From assembly GCA_949747935.1 (NCBI GenBank), contig CATKHE010000179.1, forward strand, positions 1-15,395: a stretch of 15,395 nt of DNA, read 5' to 3'. Positions 1-7,017 of this stretch are shown here, in pieces (the first letter of the stretch is position 1; each line of letters starts with the position of its first letter). Position numbers and translations under genes: made by a program. Source of the DNA: an uncultured Eubacteriales bacterium. Its GTDB lineage: Bacteria > Bacillota_A > Clostridia > Oscillospirales > Oscillospiraceae. The notes below the pieces were generated by a model. The model ran no database searches. It was given only the letters and a program-made list of their open reading frames with translations, and was not told where the DNA came from.

Positions 1-1
1 G

Positions 2-493
2 GCGCGGGGGGCTGGGGTGGCCTCCGCCCTGCTGGACCTGGGCCAGAGCACCATCGTGGCGGTGGGCACTAAGCCCGGCGGATCCCCCTGGCGCATCGGT
101 ATCCGGGACCCGGCGGCGGAGGCGGGCTACTTCGCCGTGGTGGATCTGGAGGACATGGCTATGGGCACCTCCGGGGGCTATCAGCGGTACTTTGAGGCGG
201 ATGGAGTGACCTACTGGCACATTCTGGACCCGGACACCGCCGCCCCCGCCCGGTCGGGGCTGGCCTCGGTGACGGTGGTGTCCCCCTCGGCCCTGACCTG
301 CGACGGGCTGTCCACCGCCCTGTTCGTCATGGGGCTGGAGGAGGGGACCGCCTTCTGGCGGGACCACCCCGAGCTGGAATTTGAGGCCCTTTTCGTGACG
401 GAAAAGGGGGAAATCTACCGCACTGCCGGACTGGAGGGCCGCTTCTCCCTGGCAGAGGGCTGTGAGAGCCGGGAGGTGGTAGTGCTGGAATGA
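2..493 (+). CDS. apbE: FAD:protein FMN transferase (ApbE family), 3' part only
   Basis: ApbE enzymes use FAD to attach FMN covalently to a Ser/Thr of exported or membrane redox proteins, acting outside the membrane. The gene begins before the window; the frame is open from base 2, so the GTG at 17 is not taken as a start. Numbered from that GTG, the C-terminal ApbE signatures are clear: TSGGYQRYF (51-59), the flavin-site HILDPDT (68-74, where the family usually has HIxDPxTG; here the Gly is Ala), and the metal-binding segment TCDGLSTALF (94-103) with D96 and T100. The stop overlaps the next gene's start (ATGA at 490-493), so the two are translationally coupled. Family assignment is firm. The flavinylated target is not visible in the window. 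Confidence 0.93.
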   Translation, partial: ARGAGVASALLDLGQSTIVAVGTKPGGSPWRIGIRDPAAEAGYFAVVDLEDMAMGTSGGYQRYFEADGVTYWHILDPDTAAPARSGLASVTVVSPSALTCDGLSTALFVMGLEEGTAFWRDHPELEFEALFVTEKGEIYRTAGLEGRFSLAEGCESREVVVLE

Positions 494-858
494 AGACGAA
501 GGGGATCCTGCTTGTGCTGATTGTCGCCGTGGCCGCCTCGGCGGGGTGGCTGCTGTTCCGGCAGCAAAAGGCGCAGGCCTCCGTGGCCCGGATCACCCGG
601 GACGGCCTTCTGATCGAGGAGATCGACCTGGAGCGGGTGACTGAGCCCCGCACCCTTACTCTGGAGGACGGGCGCGGACGCAACACCGTCCTGGTGGAGC
701 GGGGCCGGATCTGTGTGTCGGAAGCCGACTGCCCCGACCAGATCTGTGTGAAGCAGGGGTGGATTTCGGACGGAACAGTCCCCATCGTCTGCCTGCCCCA
801 CAGGCTGGTGATTGAGATCACAGGGGACGGAGGCGATGTGGATGGGGCGGCCGGTTAA
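490..858 (+). CDS. NusG domain II-containing extracytoplasmic protein
   Basis: A protein of 122 residues with an N-terminal hydrophobic anchor (about residues 5-23) and an outside-facing domain. The domain matches the NusG_II family: a beta-rich start (DGLLIEEIDL, 38-47) and the typical Cys-containing tail CPDQICVKQGWI (81-92) and IVCLPHRLVIEI (99-110). Four cysteines (C75, C81, C86, C101) could form disulfides or hold a cofactor; this is inference. Such proteins are small, membrane-anchored, of unsettled biochemical function, and often encoded next to a Gx-transporter protein and ApbE, as here. It is not the transcription factor NusG. The start overlaps the apbE stop by 4 nt, and the 3' end overlaps the next gene by 17 nt. 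Family is confident; function is unknown, with a flavin-linked extracellular redox role likely from context. Confidence 0.85.
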   Translation: MKTKGILLVLIVAVAASAGWLLFRQQKAQASVARITRDGLLIEEIDLERVTEPRTLTLEDGRGRNTVLVERGRICVSEADCPDQICVKQGWISDGTVPIVCLPHRLVIEITGDGGDVDGAAG

Positions 859-1351
859 GGGGGCGGGTCGGGTCACCCGGCTGGCCCTGCTTACCGCCAT
901 CGCCCTGACCATCTTTCTGGCGGAGGCACATCTGCCCGTCGTCCCTGTCCCCGGGGTCAAGCTGGGGCTGGCGAATATTGTCACCGTGTATGTCATGTTC
1001 GCCATGGGACCGGGGGACGCTTTGCTGGTGCTGTCCGCCCGGGTCTTCCTGGGAGCGGTCTTCTCCGGGCAGATGATGCCCCTCATCTACAGCGCCGCCG
1101 GGGGCCTTTTGAGCTGGTGCGCCCTGTGTCTGCTGAGGAGGCTGCTCACCGGGGAACAGATCTGGCTGGCCAGTCCCGTGGCCGCCGTCTTCCACAATCT
1201 CGGCCAACTGCTGGCCGCCTGCGCCGTCCTGCGCTCCTGGGCCGTGACGGCCTGGCTGCCCTACCTGATCATCGCCGCTGTGATCGCCGGACTGTTCACC
1301 GGTATCGCCGCCCAGGCGCTGATTGGGCGGCTGAATCGAATAAAAAAGTAG
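842..1351 (+). CDS. Gx transporter family protein (heptaprenyl diphosphate synthase component I family)
   Basis: A small integral membrane protein (169 residues from ATG 842) with about five hydrophobic segments. It carries the family's PGVKLGLANIVTVY segment followed by a GDALLVLSARVFLGAVFSG-type helix. The family is labelled heptaprenyl diphosphate synthase component I in Pfam but resembles an ECF S-component or small transporter; no prenyl transferase motif is visible. ATG 842 is preferred over the in-frame ATG at 836 because GGAGG (829-833) lies 8 nt before 842 but only 2 nt before 836. It overlaps the NusG_II gene by 17 nt and is the last gene before a terminator. Neighbouring ApbE and NusG_II suggest a role in delivering flavin or quinone precursors to an exported redox chain; that is inference. 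Confidence 0.82.
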   Translation: MGRPVKGAGRVTRLALLTAIALTIFLAEAHLPVVPVPGVKLGLANIVTVYVMFAMGPGDALLVLSARVFLGAVFSGQMMPLIYSAAGGLLSWCALCLLRRLLTGEQIWLASPVAAVFHNLGQLLAACAVLRSWAVTAWLPYLIIAAVIAGLFTGIAAQALIGRLNRIKK

Positions 1352-1377
1352 CGGACCGCTCTGGTGAGCAGTCCGCT
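1350..1377. terminator. Probable bidirectional intrinsic terminator
   Basis: Inverted repeat AGCGGAC (1350-1356) / GTCCGCT (1371-1377), continued inward after one C/A mismatch by GCTC/GAGC around a TGGT loop. On the + strand it is followed by a T-rich stretch (TTGCTTCTGTTCTT). On the - strand it runs into a T6 tract formed by the A-rich bases 1341-1348. It ends the apbE operon and may also stop - strand transcripts leaving the HMG-CoA-lyase gene. Confidence 0.7.
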
Positions 1378-1686
1378 TGCTTCTGTTCTTGGGCCTGTAC
1401 TGCCTGATCCGGCCGGCATACCCCGCCATAAATTGACTGAGCACATGGCAGACACAGCATACAAACGGCTCCGAAGGGGGCAAGGTCAGTCCGTCTTCGA
1501 ACCTGGGGTCCGGGAGGGTGAGATAAATGGATTTAGGGAATGGCCGCCCGGGGGAGGGCGCATTCCGCCGTCTCAAAGATGCCCGATCTATGAGGACGTA
1601 TTCCTCCTCCGCGGTAAACTGCCGGTTTAAGGGCCGGCAGCTCCGGCGGTAAACCAGCGGCTGTCAGCCCTTTCATGGCAGAACTT
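1378..1686. other. Intergenic stretch without a recognisable gene
   Basis: About 310 bases between two convergent operons. No reading frame here has a family signature, a convincing ribosome binding site or a coding look. It holds one compact hairpin, CTGCCGG (1619-1625) / CCGGCAG (1634-1640) with an 8-nt loop, flanked by two copies of GCGGTAAAC (1611-1619 and 1646-1654). The hairpin lacks a T-tract on either strand, so it is a weak terminator candidate for the - strand operon; transcript-end processing is another possibility. Confidence 0.5.
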
Positions 1687-2634
1687 TTATTTCACCTGAT
1701 TTTTCAGCTGGCCCGTGGGCAGCTCCCGGATCAGGTCGCTGGCCTTGCCTGCCCGGAGAAGATAGCTGTCGGTGCTGTGTCCCAGCATCCCCACCACCCT
1801 CCGGCTCACGTCCATCGCCCGGTCCAGGTCAATTCCGGTCTCCACCCCCATCTGGCCGCACATGTGAAGAACGTCCTCCGTTGCCACGTTGCCCGCCGCC
1901 CCGGGAACAAAGGGACAGCCCCCCACTCCGGCGAAGCTGGTGTCGAAATTCGTCATGCCAGCCCCCATGCCCGCCAGGATGTTGGCCACTCCCAGCCCCC
2001 GGGTGTTGTGGAAGTGGAGCCACCAGCGCACCTGGGGGTAGGCCCGCCGCATCTCCAGCGACATCTCATAGACCTGACTGGGATAGGCCACACCGGCTGC
2101 GTCGGACAGGGATATCTCGGTAATCCCCACCTTCAGGTAGGCATCCACAATTTTCTTCACGGCGTCCAACGGGATCTCCCGGTCCCAGGGGGAGCCGAAG
2201 GCCATGGAGATAGACCCCGAAGTCCCGATCCCCTGGTCCTCCGCCCGGCTGACGCACTGGGCGAAGCCCGCCACTGTCTGGTCCGGGGTACAGTTCAGGT
2301 TGGCCAGGTTGTGGGCCTCGCTGGCCGAGACGTTCAGCTTCACCTTCCGGCAGCCGCAGGCCGCCGCCCGGTCCACCCCCCTGACATTGGCGATCAGGGC
2401 CCGGTATTCCACGCCAGGGGACCTGTCGATTTTTTGAAACACCTCGTCGGTGTCGGCCATCTGGGGCACCGCCCTGGGGCTGACAAAGCTGCCCGCCTCG
2501 ATCACCCGAAAGCCGGCCCCCGCCATATCCCGAATCAGCTCCGCCTTCTGGTCCGCCGTCAGCCGGACTCTCTCGCTCTGAAGGCCGTCCCGGGGGCCCA
2601 CCTCGCAGAGGGTAATTTGTTTGGCCGTGCGCAT
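1687..2634 (-). CDS. Hydroxymethylglutaryl-CoA lyase family protein
   Basis: Of the HMGL-like TIM-barrel lyases, this matches HMG-CoA lyase, which cleaves 3-hydroxy-3-methylglutaryl-CoA to acetyl-CoA and acetoacetate in the cytoplasm. At 315 residues it has normal length. Visible active-site features: EVGPRDGLQ (11-19) with R15/D16, IEAGSFVSP (45-53) with E46, metal-site HFHN (207-210), and the Cys-loop GVGGCPFVPGAAGN (236-249) with C240 and N249. Deviations from the textbook enzyme are SDAAG (177-181) in place of SDTIG and HFHNTRG in place of HCHDTYG. A related acyl-CoA substrate, such as a citramalyl-CoA-like compound, is therefore possible. A ribosome binding site AAGGAG (plus-strand 2645-2650) supports the ATG. 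It lies 28 nt behind the CoA-transferase gene, almost certainly in one operon, which would supply its CoA ester. Confidence 0.9.
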   Translation of the reverse strand: MRTAKQITLCEVGPRDGLQSERVRLTADQKAELIRDMAGAGFRVIEAGSFVSPRAVPQMADTDEVFQKIDRSPGVEYRALIANVRGVDRAAACGCRKVKLNVSASEAHNLANLNCTPDQTVAGFAQCVSRAEDQGIGTSGSISMAFGSPWDREIPLDAVKKIVDAYLKVGITEISLSDAAGVAYPSQVYEMSLEMRRAYPQVRWWLHFHNTRGLGVANILAGMGAGMTNFDTSFAGVGGCPFVPGAAGNVATEDVLHMCGQMGVETGIDLDRAMDVSRRVVGMLGHSTDSYLLRAGKASDLIRELPTGQLKNQVK

Positions 2635-2662
2635 CCTACTGTCACTCCTTTTTCCCGATTCC

Positions 2663-3853
2663 TCAGATCACCTGTCTGGCCCGCAGCTGGTCCAGCTCCT
2701 CCTGGGTCCTGCCCAGCAGGTCCTTGTAAATCTCATCGTTGAAAGCCCCCAACCTGGGTCCCGCCCACTTCACCGCCCCCGGAGTCTCCGACAGGACGGG
2801 AAACACCCCGGGCATCTTCACTGAGCCGAATTCCTCGCAGGGCACCTGGAGGATGTCCTCCCTGGCGGCGTACTGGGGGTCCTCGAAGATGTCCTTCATG
2901 CTGTAAATGGCGGAGATGGGCACCCCCGCCCCGTCGCAGCGGGCCTTCAGCTCGCCGAAGGCGAGTCCCCCGATCCAGGCGGACACGGCGTCCATGATGG
3001 GCTTGGGGTCGGCGAGGCGGTCCTTGGCCAGGGCGTATTTGGGCAGCCAGTCGGGCCGCTCCATGGCCGCGCACAGGTGCTCAAACACCGGGTTGGTGCT
3101 GCACACCAGGATGACAAAACGGTGGTCTGCCGTCTCAAAAGTCCCGATGGGGCAGCTGGCCCCGCTGGGCATGGGGGATCGCTCCCGCACTGTGCCGAAG
3201 AGGTCGTACTGGGCCACCATGGCCTCCTCCATGCGGAAAATGCCCTCATACAGGCTGATGTCCACCTCCTGGGGCTTCCCCTCCAGGCAGTCCCGGTGAT
3301 ACAGGGCCATCAGCGTGCCGATGACGGCGTTCAGCCCGGCGATGTAGTCAGCCAGGGCGAAGGGCGGGCTCACCGGGGGCCGGTCGGGATAGCCCTGCAT
3401 ATAGGTCATGCCGGAAAAGGCCTGGAGGGGGGTGCCCAGCCCGGCCAGCCTGCTGTAGGGGCCGGTCTGCCCGTAGCCCGTCACGTGGGTGACGATGATC
3501 CGGGGGTTAGCTTCCCGGAGCACGTCCATCCCCAGGCCCCACTTCTCCAGCGTCCCGGTGCGGAAGTTCTCAATAATCACGTCGCTCCTGGCCACCAGCT
3601 CCAGGAACAGCCTCCGGCCCTCCTCATAGTGAAAGTCCAGGGTAATGCTCTTCTTGTTCCGCCCCATGGAGGGCCAGCGGATACTGACGCCGTCCTTCAG
3701 CGGTCCCATCGCCCGGAAAGCATCCCCCCGGCCGGGCATCTCCACCTTGATTACCTCGGCCCCGAAGTCGGCCAGCAGGCCGGCCCCCCACGGCCCTGCA
3801 ATCACCGTTGAAATATCCAGCACTCTGACGCCCTCCAGCGCTTCTCTTCCCAT
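2663..3853 (-). CDS. CaiB/BaiF (type III) CoA-transferase
   Basis: Family III CoA-transferases move CoA between carboxylates through an enzyme-bound aspartyl-CoA intermediate. From ATG 3853 the protein has 396 residues, usual for the family. The N-terminus shows the CoA-binding fold LDISTVIAGPWGAGLLADFG (12-31) and VIKVEMPGRGD (34-44), then RNKKSITLD (65-73), and the catalytic Asp in FALADYIAG at residue 169, the position used in formyl-CoA transferase. The frame is open upstream to an ATG at 3895, but 3853 is chosen because GGAGG (plus-strand 3863-3867) lies 9 nt before it. It is the first gene of a two-gene operon with the HMG-CoA-lyase-like gene and is divergent from the iclR gene. It probably activates the free acid that the lyase then cleaves; acid and CoA donor are unknown. 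Confidence 0.92.
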   Translation of the reverse strand: MGREALEGVRVLDISTVIAGPWGAGLLADFGAEVIKVEMPGRGDAFRAMGPLKDGVSIRWPSMGRNKKSITLDFHYEEGRRLFLELVARSDVIIENFRTGTLEKWGLGMDVLREANPRIIVTHVTGYGQTGPYSRLAGLGTPLQAFSGMTYMQGYPDRPPVSPPFALADYIAGLNAVIGTLMALYHRDCLEGKPQEVDISLYEGIFRMEEAMVAQYDLFGTVRERSPMPSGASCPIGTFETADHRFVILVCSTNPVFEHLCAAMERPDWLPKYALAKDRLADPKPIMDAVSAWIGGLAFGELKARCDGAGVPISAIYSMKDIFEDPQYAAREDILQVPCEEFGSVKMPGVFPVLSETPGAVKWAGPRLGAFNDEIYKDLLGRTQEELDQLRARQVI

Positions 3854-4124
3854 TTGAATCAGCCTCCTGACAATTTTCTGTCTCCCGCCAAGCACACACT
3901 CCGCTCCATAGTTTCATTTAGCGGAAGTCAGTTTCGTTATATAAAATTTTATACGGAGCATGTCCCAATTTCAACTGTCAAAATTCACAATTATCTTCTC
4001 GCTTTTTTGTCAGGGACAGAAAACAGGGACGTGGCGGAGGGCTGAGCAAATTTCCTCCGCCGGAAAATTTGTTCTTGATTTCGGGAAAAAAAATTGCTAC
4101 AGTAGAGGTGGTGGTGATTCAAAC
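3854..4124. promoter_or_regulatory. Divergent control region between the CoA-transferase and iclR genes
   Basis: An AT-rich region of 271 bases. Candidate - strand promoter: -35 TTGAAA (plus 3969-3974), 17-nt spacer, -10 TAAAAT (plus 3946-3951); its -10 lies inside the perfect 14-bp palindrome TATAAAATTTTATA (3940-3953). Candidate + strand promoter: TTGATT (4075-4080), 17-nt spacer, TACAGT (4098-4103). Just upstream of that lies the dyad TTTCC (4051-4055) N6 GGAAA (4062-4066), with outer arms CAAATTT (4047-4053) and AAATTTG (4065-4071). Both dyads are plausible IclR operators. All sites are read by eye. Confidence 0.5.
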
Positions 4125-4865
4125 ATGGCTTCAGACAATGGAACTGTCCGCGCGGTGGAGCGGGCGCTGTCGATTCTGGACTGCTTCTCCAGCGGCCGGC
4201 CCTCCCTCTCACTGACGGAGCTGGCCCGGGCCTCCGGCCTGTCGCTGAGCACCGCGCTGCGCATCCTGGGTACCCTGGAGGCGCGGAATTACATCCACAA
4301 AAGCGCGGAGGACGGGCGCTATTACCTGGGCTTTCAGCTGGCCCGGATTGGAAATGTCGCCCTGTCCAACATGGACGTGTGCAGGATCGCTCAGCCATAC
4401 CTCCGGGAGCTGCGGGACCAATTTGGGGAGAGCGTGGGCATCTATCTGCGCCACGGGGACAGCCGCACCTGCGTCACCCGTCTGGAGGGGACGCAGCCCC
4501 TCCGGTTCGTGCCCGTGATCGGAAACACCCTCCCCCTCACCCGGGGGGCCTCGGGCCGCGTGCTGCTGGCCCACATGCCGGCGGAGGATGCCGACCGACT
4601 GCTGTCTCAGGATCCCTTCACCAGCCGGGATGAGCTGTCTCTGGTTCGGGAGCTGGGGTTTGCCAGAAGTCTGGGCGAACGGGACCCCGCAGTGGAGTCT
4701 GTTGCGGCTCCCATCTTCAATTCACAGGGTCAGGTTTTCGCGGCGGTCTTTGTCACCGGACCCAAAGGGCGTTTCAGTGCCCCCGAAATGGACCGCCTTA
4801 CCGATGCGGTACGGACCACAGCCCGCTCCATCTCCATCCAACTGGGCGCTCCTCCCTCAGGCTAG
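4125..4865 (+). CDS. IclR family transcriptional regulator
   Basis: A DNA-binding regulator (246 residues) with a winged-helix N-terminus and an effector-binding C-terminal domain. The start of the protein matches the family (GTVRAVERALSILDCF, 6-21). The helix-turn-helix spans about 27-50 (LSLTELARASGLSLSTALR). The effector domain includes GASGRVLLAH (131-140) and RDPAVESVAAPIF (176-188). The frame is open far upstream, but ATG 4125 gives the normal IclR length and follows a purine-rich AGAGGTGG. IclR proteins commonly sense small organic acids and control neighbouring catabolic genes. Here it sits between the divergent CoA-transferase/lyase operon and the transporter operon, so it probably controls one or both. 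Whether it activates or represses cannot be told from sequence. Confidence 0.93.
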   Translation: MASDNGTVRAVERALSILDCFSSGRPSLSLTELARASGLSLSTALRILGTLEARNYIHKSAEDGRYYLGFQLARIGNVALSNMDVCRIAQPYLRELRDQFGESVGIYLRHGDSRTCVTRLEGTQPLRFVPVIGNTLPLTRGASGRVLLAHMPAEDADRLLSQDPFTSRDELSLVRELGFARSLGERDPAVESVAAPIFNSQGQVFAAVFVTGPKGRFSAPEMDRLTDAVRTTARSISIQLGAPPSG

Positions 4866-4909
4866 CCCCGCTGATATTGCTTGCGCCACCCTTAATATTG
4901 GACACATCC

Positions 4910-4953
4910 CCGTCAAACCTCCGGCCCCGGCCGGCCGGTTTGACGGTTTTTTT
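4910..4953 (+). terminator. Intrinsic terminator after iclR
   Basis: CCGTCAAACC (4910-4919) and GGTTTGACGG (4937-4946) form a perfect 10-bp stem. The 17-nt GC-rich loop can fold further, and seven T residues follow (4947-4953). This separates the iclR transcript from the transporter operon, so tctC needs its own promoter. Confidence 0.9.
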
Positions 4954-5372
4954 GCGTCTCGCATGAAACTTTATTTGGGGGACAGGGCTTTACAAATCCT
5001 CTTTACCGTTATATTATTCCATTTGACAAAACTCACTTTTACATAATGAAAGTTTTTGGCGCAATTCGTTTATTATTTCACATTTCTTAAATTATACAAT
5101 GAAATTTTTTTCGCTTTCGACAGGGTTCTTTTGCGCAAAATGTTAAAATCCGCAAAACAATTATATTAAAAACGTAGATAATTTTTTTATTTCATGCCAG
5201 CCCTTGCCTTTTGAATTTTTTCAAATATAATTCCTTCTGCGAGCGAAATAAAAATCTTTTTAAAAATATTCACATTTTTATAAAAATAGTTTGAACCCGA
5301 GGCTCTCAGCTCCAAACGCCGCGGTTCAAGATAGAAACCCACATTACGTATGATGAAAAGGAGAACAGAAAC
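4954..5372 (+). promoter_or_regulatory. Long AT-rich upstream region and leader of the transporter operon
   Basis: About 420 bases with no gene, much richer in A/T than the flanking DNA. Two candidate promoters are visible: distal TTTACA (4989-4994), 17-nt spacer, TATTAT (5012-5017); and proximal TTGCCT (5204-5209), 16-nt spacer, TATAAT (5226-5231). The proximal spacer holds the dyad TTTGAA (5210-5215) N4 TTCAAA (5220-5225), well placed for a regulator to block or modulate polymerase. A separate 12-bp palindrome, TTTTGCGCAAAA, lies at 5129-5140. In the presumed leader, TTGAACC (5291-5297) can pair with GGTTCAA (5323-5329) across a 25-nt loop. No known riboswitch class was recognised. Confidence 0.5.
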
Positions 5373-6389
5373 ATGAAAAAACTCAGCGCACTTGTCTTGG
5401 CTCTTGCGATGGCCATAAGCCTGACCGCCTGCGGCGACGGCGGCAAAGGCAATACCTCCGGCAGCAATCCCGGCGGCAGCAATCCTGTCAGCTCCAACCC
5501 CGGGGAGTTCAAGCCCTCTAACAAGACCGTGACCCTGATCGTCCCCTACGCCGCCGGCGGCGCTGTGGACCTGGGCGCCCGGCTGATGGCCAAATACGCC
5601 GCCAACTACACCGATATTGACATCGTGATCAACAACGTCACCGGCGGCTCCGGCACTGTGGGTGCCGCTGAAATGCTCAAATACAACGCCGACGGCACCT
5701 ACATGCTGGCCTACAACCCCTCCCCCTCCAACGTGCCCACCGCGGACAAGCCCCTGACCTACGACTGCACCACCGACATGGCCATGGTCTCCATGATGGT
5801 CCGCGACGAGCGGCTGATTACCGTCCGCGCCGACGACAGCCGTTTCCAGACCCTGGAGGAGTTCATTGAGTACACCAAGAGCAATCCCGTCAACCTGGGC
5901 TGCTCCGGCACCGGCAACGCCGCCTACTTCACCCCCCTGATGCTGGCCGAGGCCGCCGGCATTACCGACAACATGACTGTGGTAGCCTTCGACGGCTCTG
6001 CCGAGGCCAAGACCGCCCTGCTGGGCAGCCACATTGAGGCCGCCTCCCAGTCCTATTCCGACATTGCCGCCGCCCCCGAACAGTTCACCGTGCTGTGCAC
6101 CGCCGGCTCCGAGCGCTTCTCCAAGCTGCCCGACGTGCCCACCATGCAGGAGTGCGGCTATGATGTGGAGATGTACGTCTCCCGCGGCTTCGCCATGAAG
6201 GCCGGCACCGATCCCCAGATTGTCCAGTACTGGTCCGACATCATCGGCAAGGTCTGCGCCGACCCCGGCTTCCTGGAGGAGGCCGAGAATATGGGCCTTC
6301 CCATCCACTACCTGAACTGCCAGGACTTTGAGGTCAGCAACAAGGAGGAGATGGCCACCTACACCGAGCTGGTCAACTCCGGCATCTAA
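5373..6389 (+). CDS. tctC: Tripartite tricarboxylate transporter substrate-binding lipoprotein (TctC/Bug family)
   Basis: The extracytoplasmic receptor of a TTT transporter, which captures a carboxylate and hands it to TctA/TctB. The 338-residue protein has a lipoprotein signal peptide ending in the lipobox LTAC with C20, then a Gly/Ser/Asn/Pro-rich linker (about 21-48) typical of Gram-positive anchored receptors. The Bug-family first strand and ligand loop TLIVPYAAGGAVDLGARL (54-71) follow. AAAGGAG (5357-5363) is 9 nt before the ATG. It heads the operon tctC-tctB-tctA-dehydrogenase. Known Bug proteins bind citrate, other di/tricarboxylates, aromatic acids or amino acids, so the ligand cannot be assigned from sequence. 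Codon use is notably biased to C-ending codons, fitting high expression. Confidence 0.94.
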   Translation: MKKLSALVLALAMAISLTACGDGGKGNTSGSNPGGSNPVSSNPGEFKPSNKTVTLIVPYAAGGAVDLGARLMAKYAANYTDIDIVINNVTGGSGTVGAAEMLKYNADGTYMLAYNPSPSNVPTADKPLTYDCTTDMAMVSMMVRDERLITVRADDSRFQTLEEFIEYTKSNPVNLGCSGTGNAAYFTPLMLAEAAGITDNMTVVAFDGSAEAKTALLGSHIEAASQSYSDIAAAPEQFTVLCTAGSERFSKLPDVPTMQECGYDVEMYVSRGFAMKAGTDPQIVQYWSDIIGKVCADPGFLEEAENMGLPIHYLNCQDFEVSNKEEMATYTELVNSGI

Positions 6390-6416
6390 ATAAACGCGGT
6401 TTCCTCAGTTGCGCGG

Positions 6417-6459
6417 CAGGGAGCGGAACGGCAGCGAATGCAGTTCCGCTCCCTGTTTT
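6417..6459 (+). terminator. Strong intercistronic hairpin between tctC and tctB
   Basis: CAGGGAGCGGAAC (6417-6429) pairs perfectly with GTTCCGCTCCCTG (6443-6455) around a 13-nt loop, followed by only TTTTC. The short T-tract suggests partial termination or 3'-end protection of the tctC message. Either would let the receptor be made in excess over the membrane subunits, as is common in binding-protein transporters. Confidence 0.75.
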
Positions 6460-6538
6460 CAACGCTTCAGCGCCTTCCCTGTGTGGAATTTCCAATGAGA
6501 GCTTTCATCGGAAGTCAGTATTAAAGGAGGAGAATCCT

Positions 6539-6985
6539 TTGTATAAAATCGAAAAACTAGGCACGCTGTTTCTCATGGCAATTTTCGCGGCCTTCTTTGT
6601 CATGACCGGCGGCGTCAGCGAGAAGTGCCAGACCTACCCCTATTTTGTGTGCTCCCTGGGCTTTCTGCTGTGCGCCCTGAACCTGGGGCGTGCTGTCTAC
6701 AAGGAGAAAAAGGGCATCCCCATCGACACCTCCGCCCCCCTGACCACGGAGCAGTTCATCTCCATCATCATCACGCTGGCCGTCTCTTCCCTGTACATTT
6801 TCCTGGCCTCCAGGGTGGGCTACTTCATTATGACCTTCCTCTATGTGGCCGGCTTCTCCTACTATCAATCCCGGGAACAGAAGAAGTATTTATACCCCGT
6901 GGTGGCCCTGGGCATGTGTGTGGTCATCTATTTCGCCTTCAAGATGTTCCTTCACATTCCTCTGCCCGCCGGACTTCTGTTCTGA
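6539..6985 (+). CDS. tctB: Tripartite tricarboxylate transporter small membrane subunit TctB
   Basis: The small membrane subunit of the TTT system, 148 residues, usual for TctB. Four to five hydrophobic segments are visible (about 8-24, 34-50, 72-89, 93-108 and 118-136), with a charged loop KEKKG (55-59) after the second. TctB sequences are poorly conserved, so the call leans on size, topology and position between tctC and tctA. Translation appears to begin at TTG 6539, with AAAGGAGG (6523-6530) 8 nt upstream; no ATG fits. The gene lies 149 nt after tctC, beyond a strong hairpin, and 32 nt before tctA. Its exact role in transport is not well settled in the family. Confidence 0.9.
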   Translation: MYKIEKLGTLFLMAIFAAFFVMTGGVSEKCQTYPYFVCSLGFLLCALNLGRAVYKEKKGIPIDTSAPLTTEQFISIIITLAVSSLYIFLASRVGYFIMTFLYVAGFSYYQSREQKKYLYPVVALGMCVVIYFAFKMFLHIPLPAGLLF

Positions 6986-7017
6986 GCGGCCCAATACTGA
7001 GATAAAGGAGTAGTACT

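Noticed and set aside
1490..1515. TTCGAA-containing segment that recalls a tRNA T-loop
   Set aside because: No acceptor, D-arm or anticodon-arm pairing could be built around it on either strand.
1364..1630. 88-codon open frame on the + strand between operons
   Set aside because: It starts inside the terminator hairpin, has no ribosome binding site and no family resemblance.
1675..2742. 355-codon open frame on the + strand
   Set aside because: It is the complement of the HMG-CoA-lyase-family gene, whose active-site motifs are intact; the + frame has no known motif.
5238..5372. A known riboswitch class in the tctC leader
   Set aside because: Only one simple long-loop stem is visible; no conserved riboswitch core was recognised.
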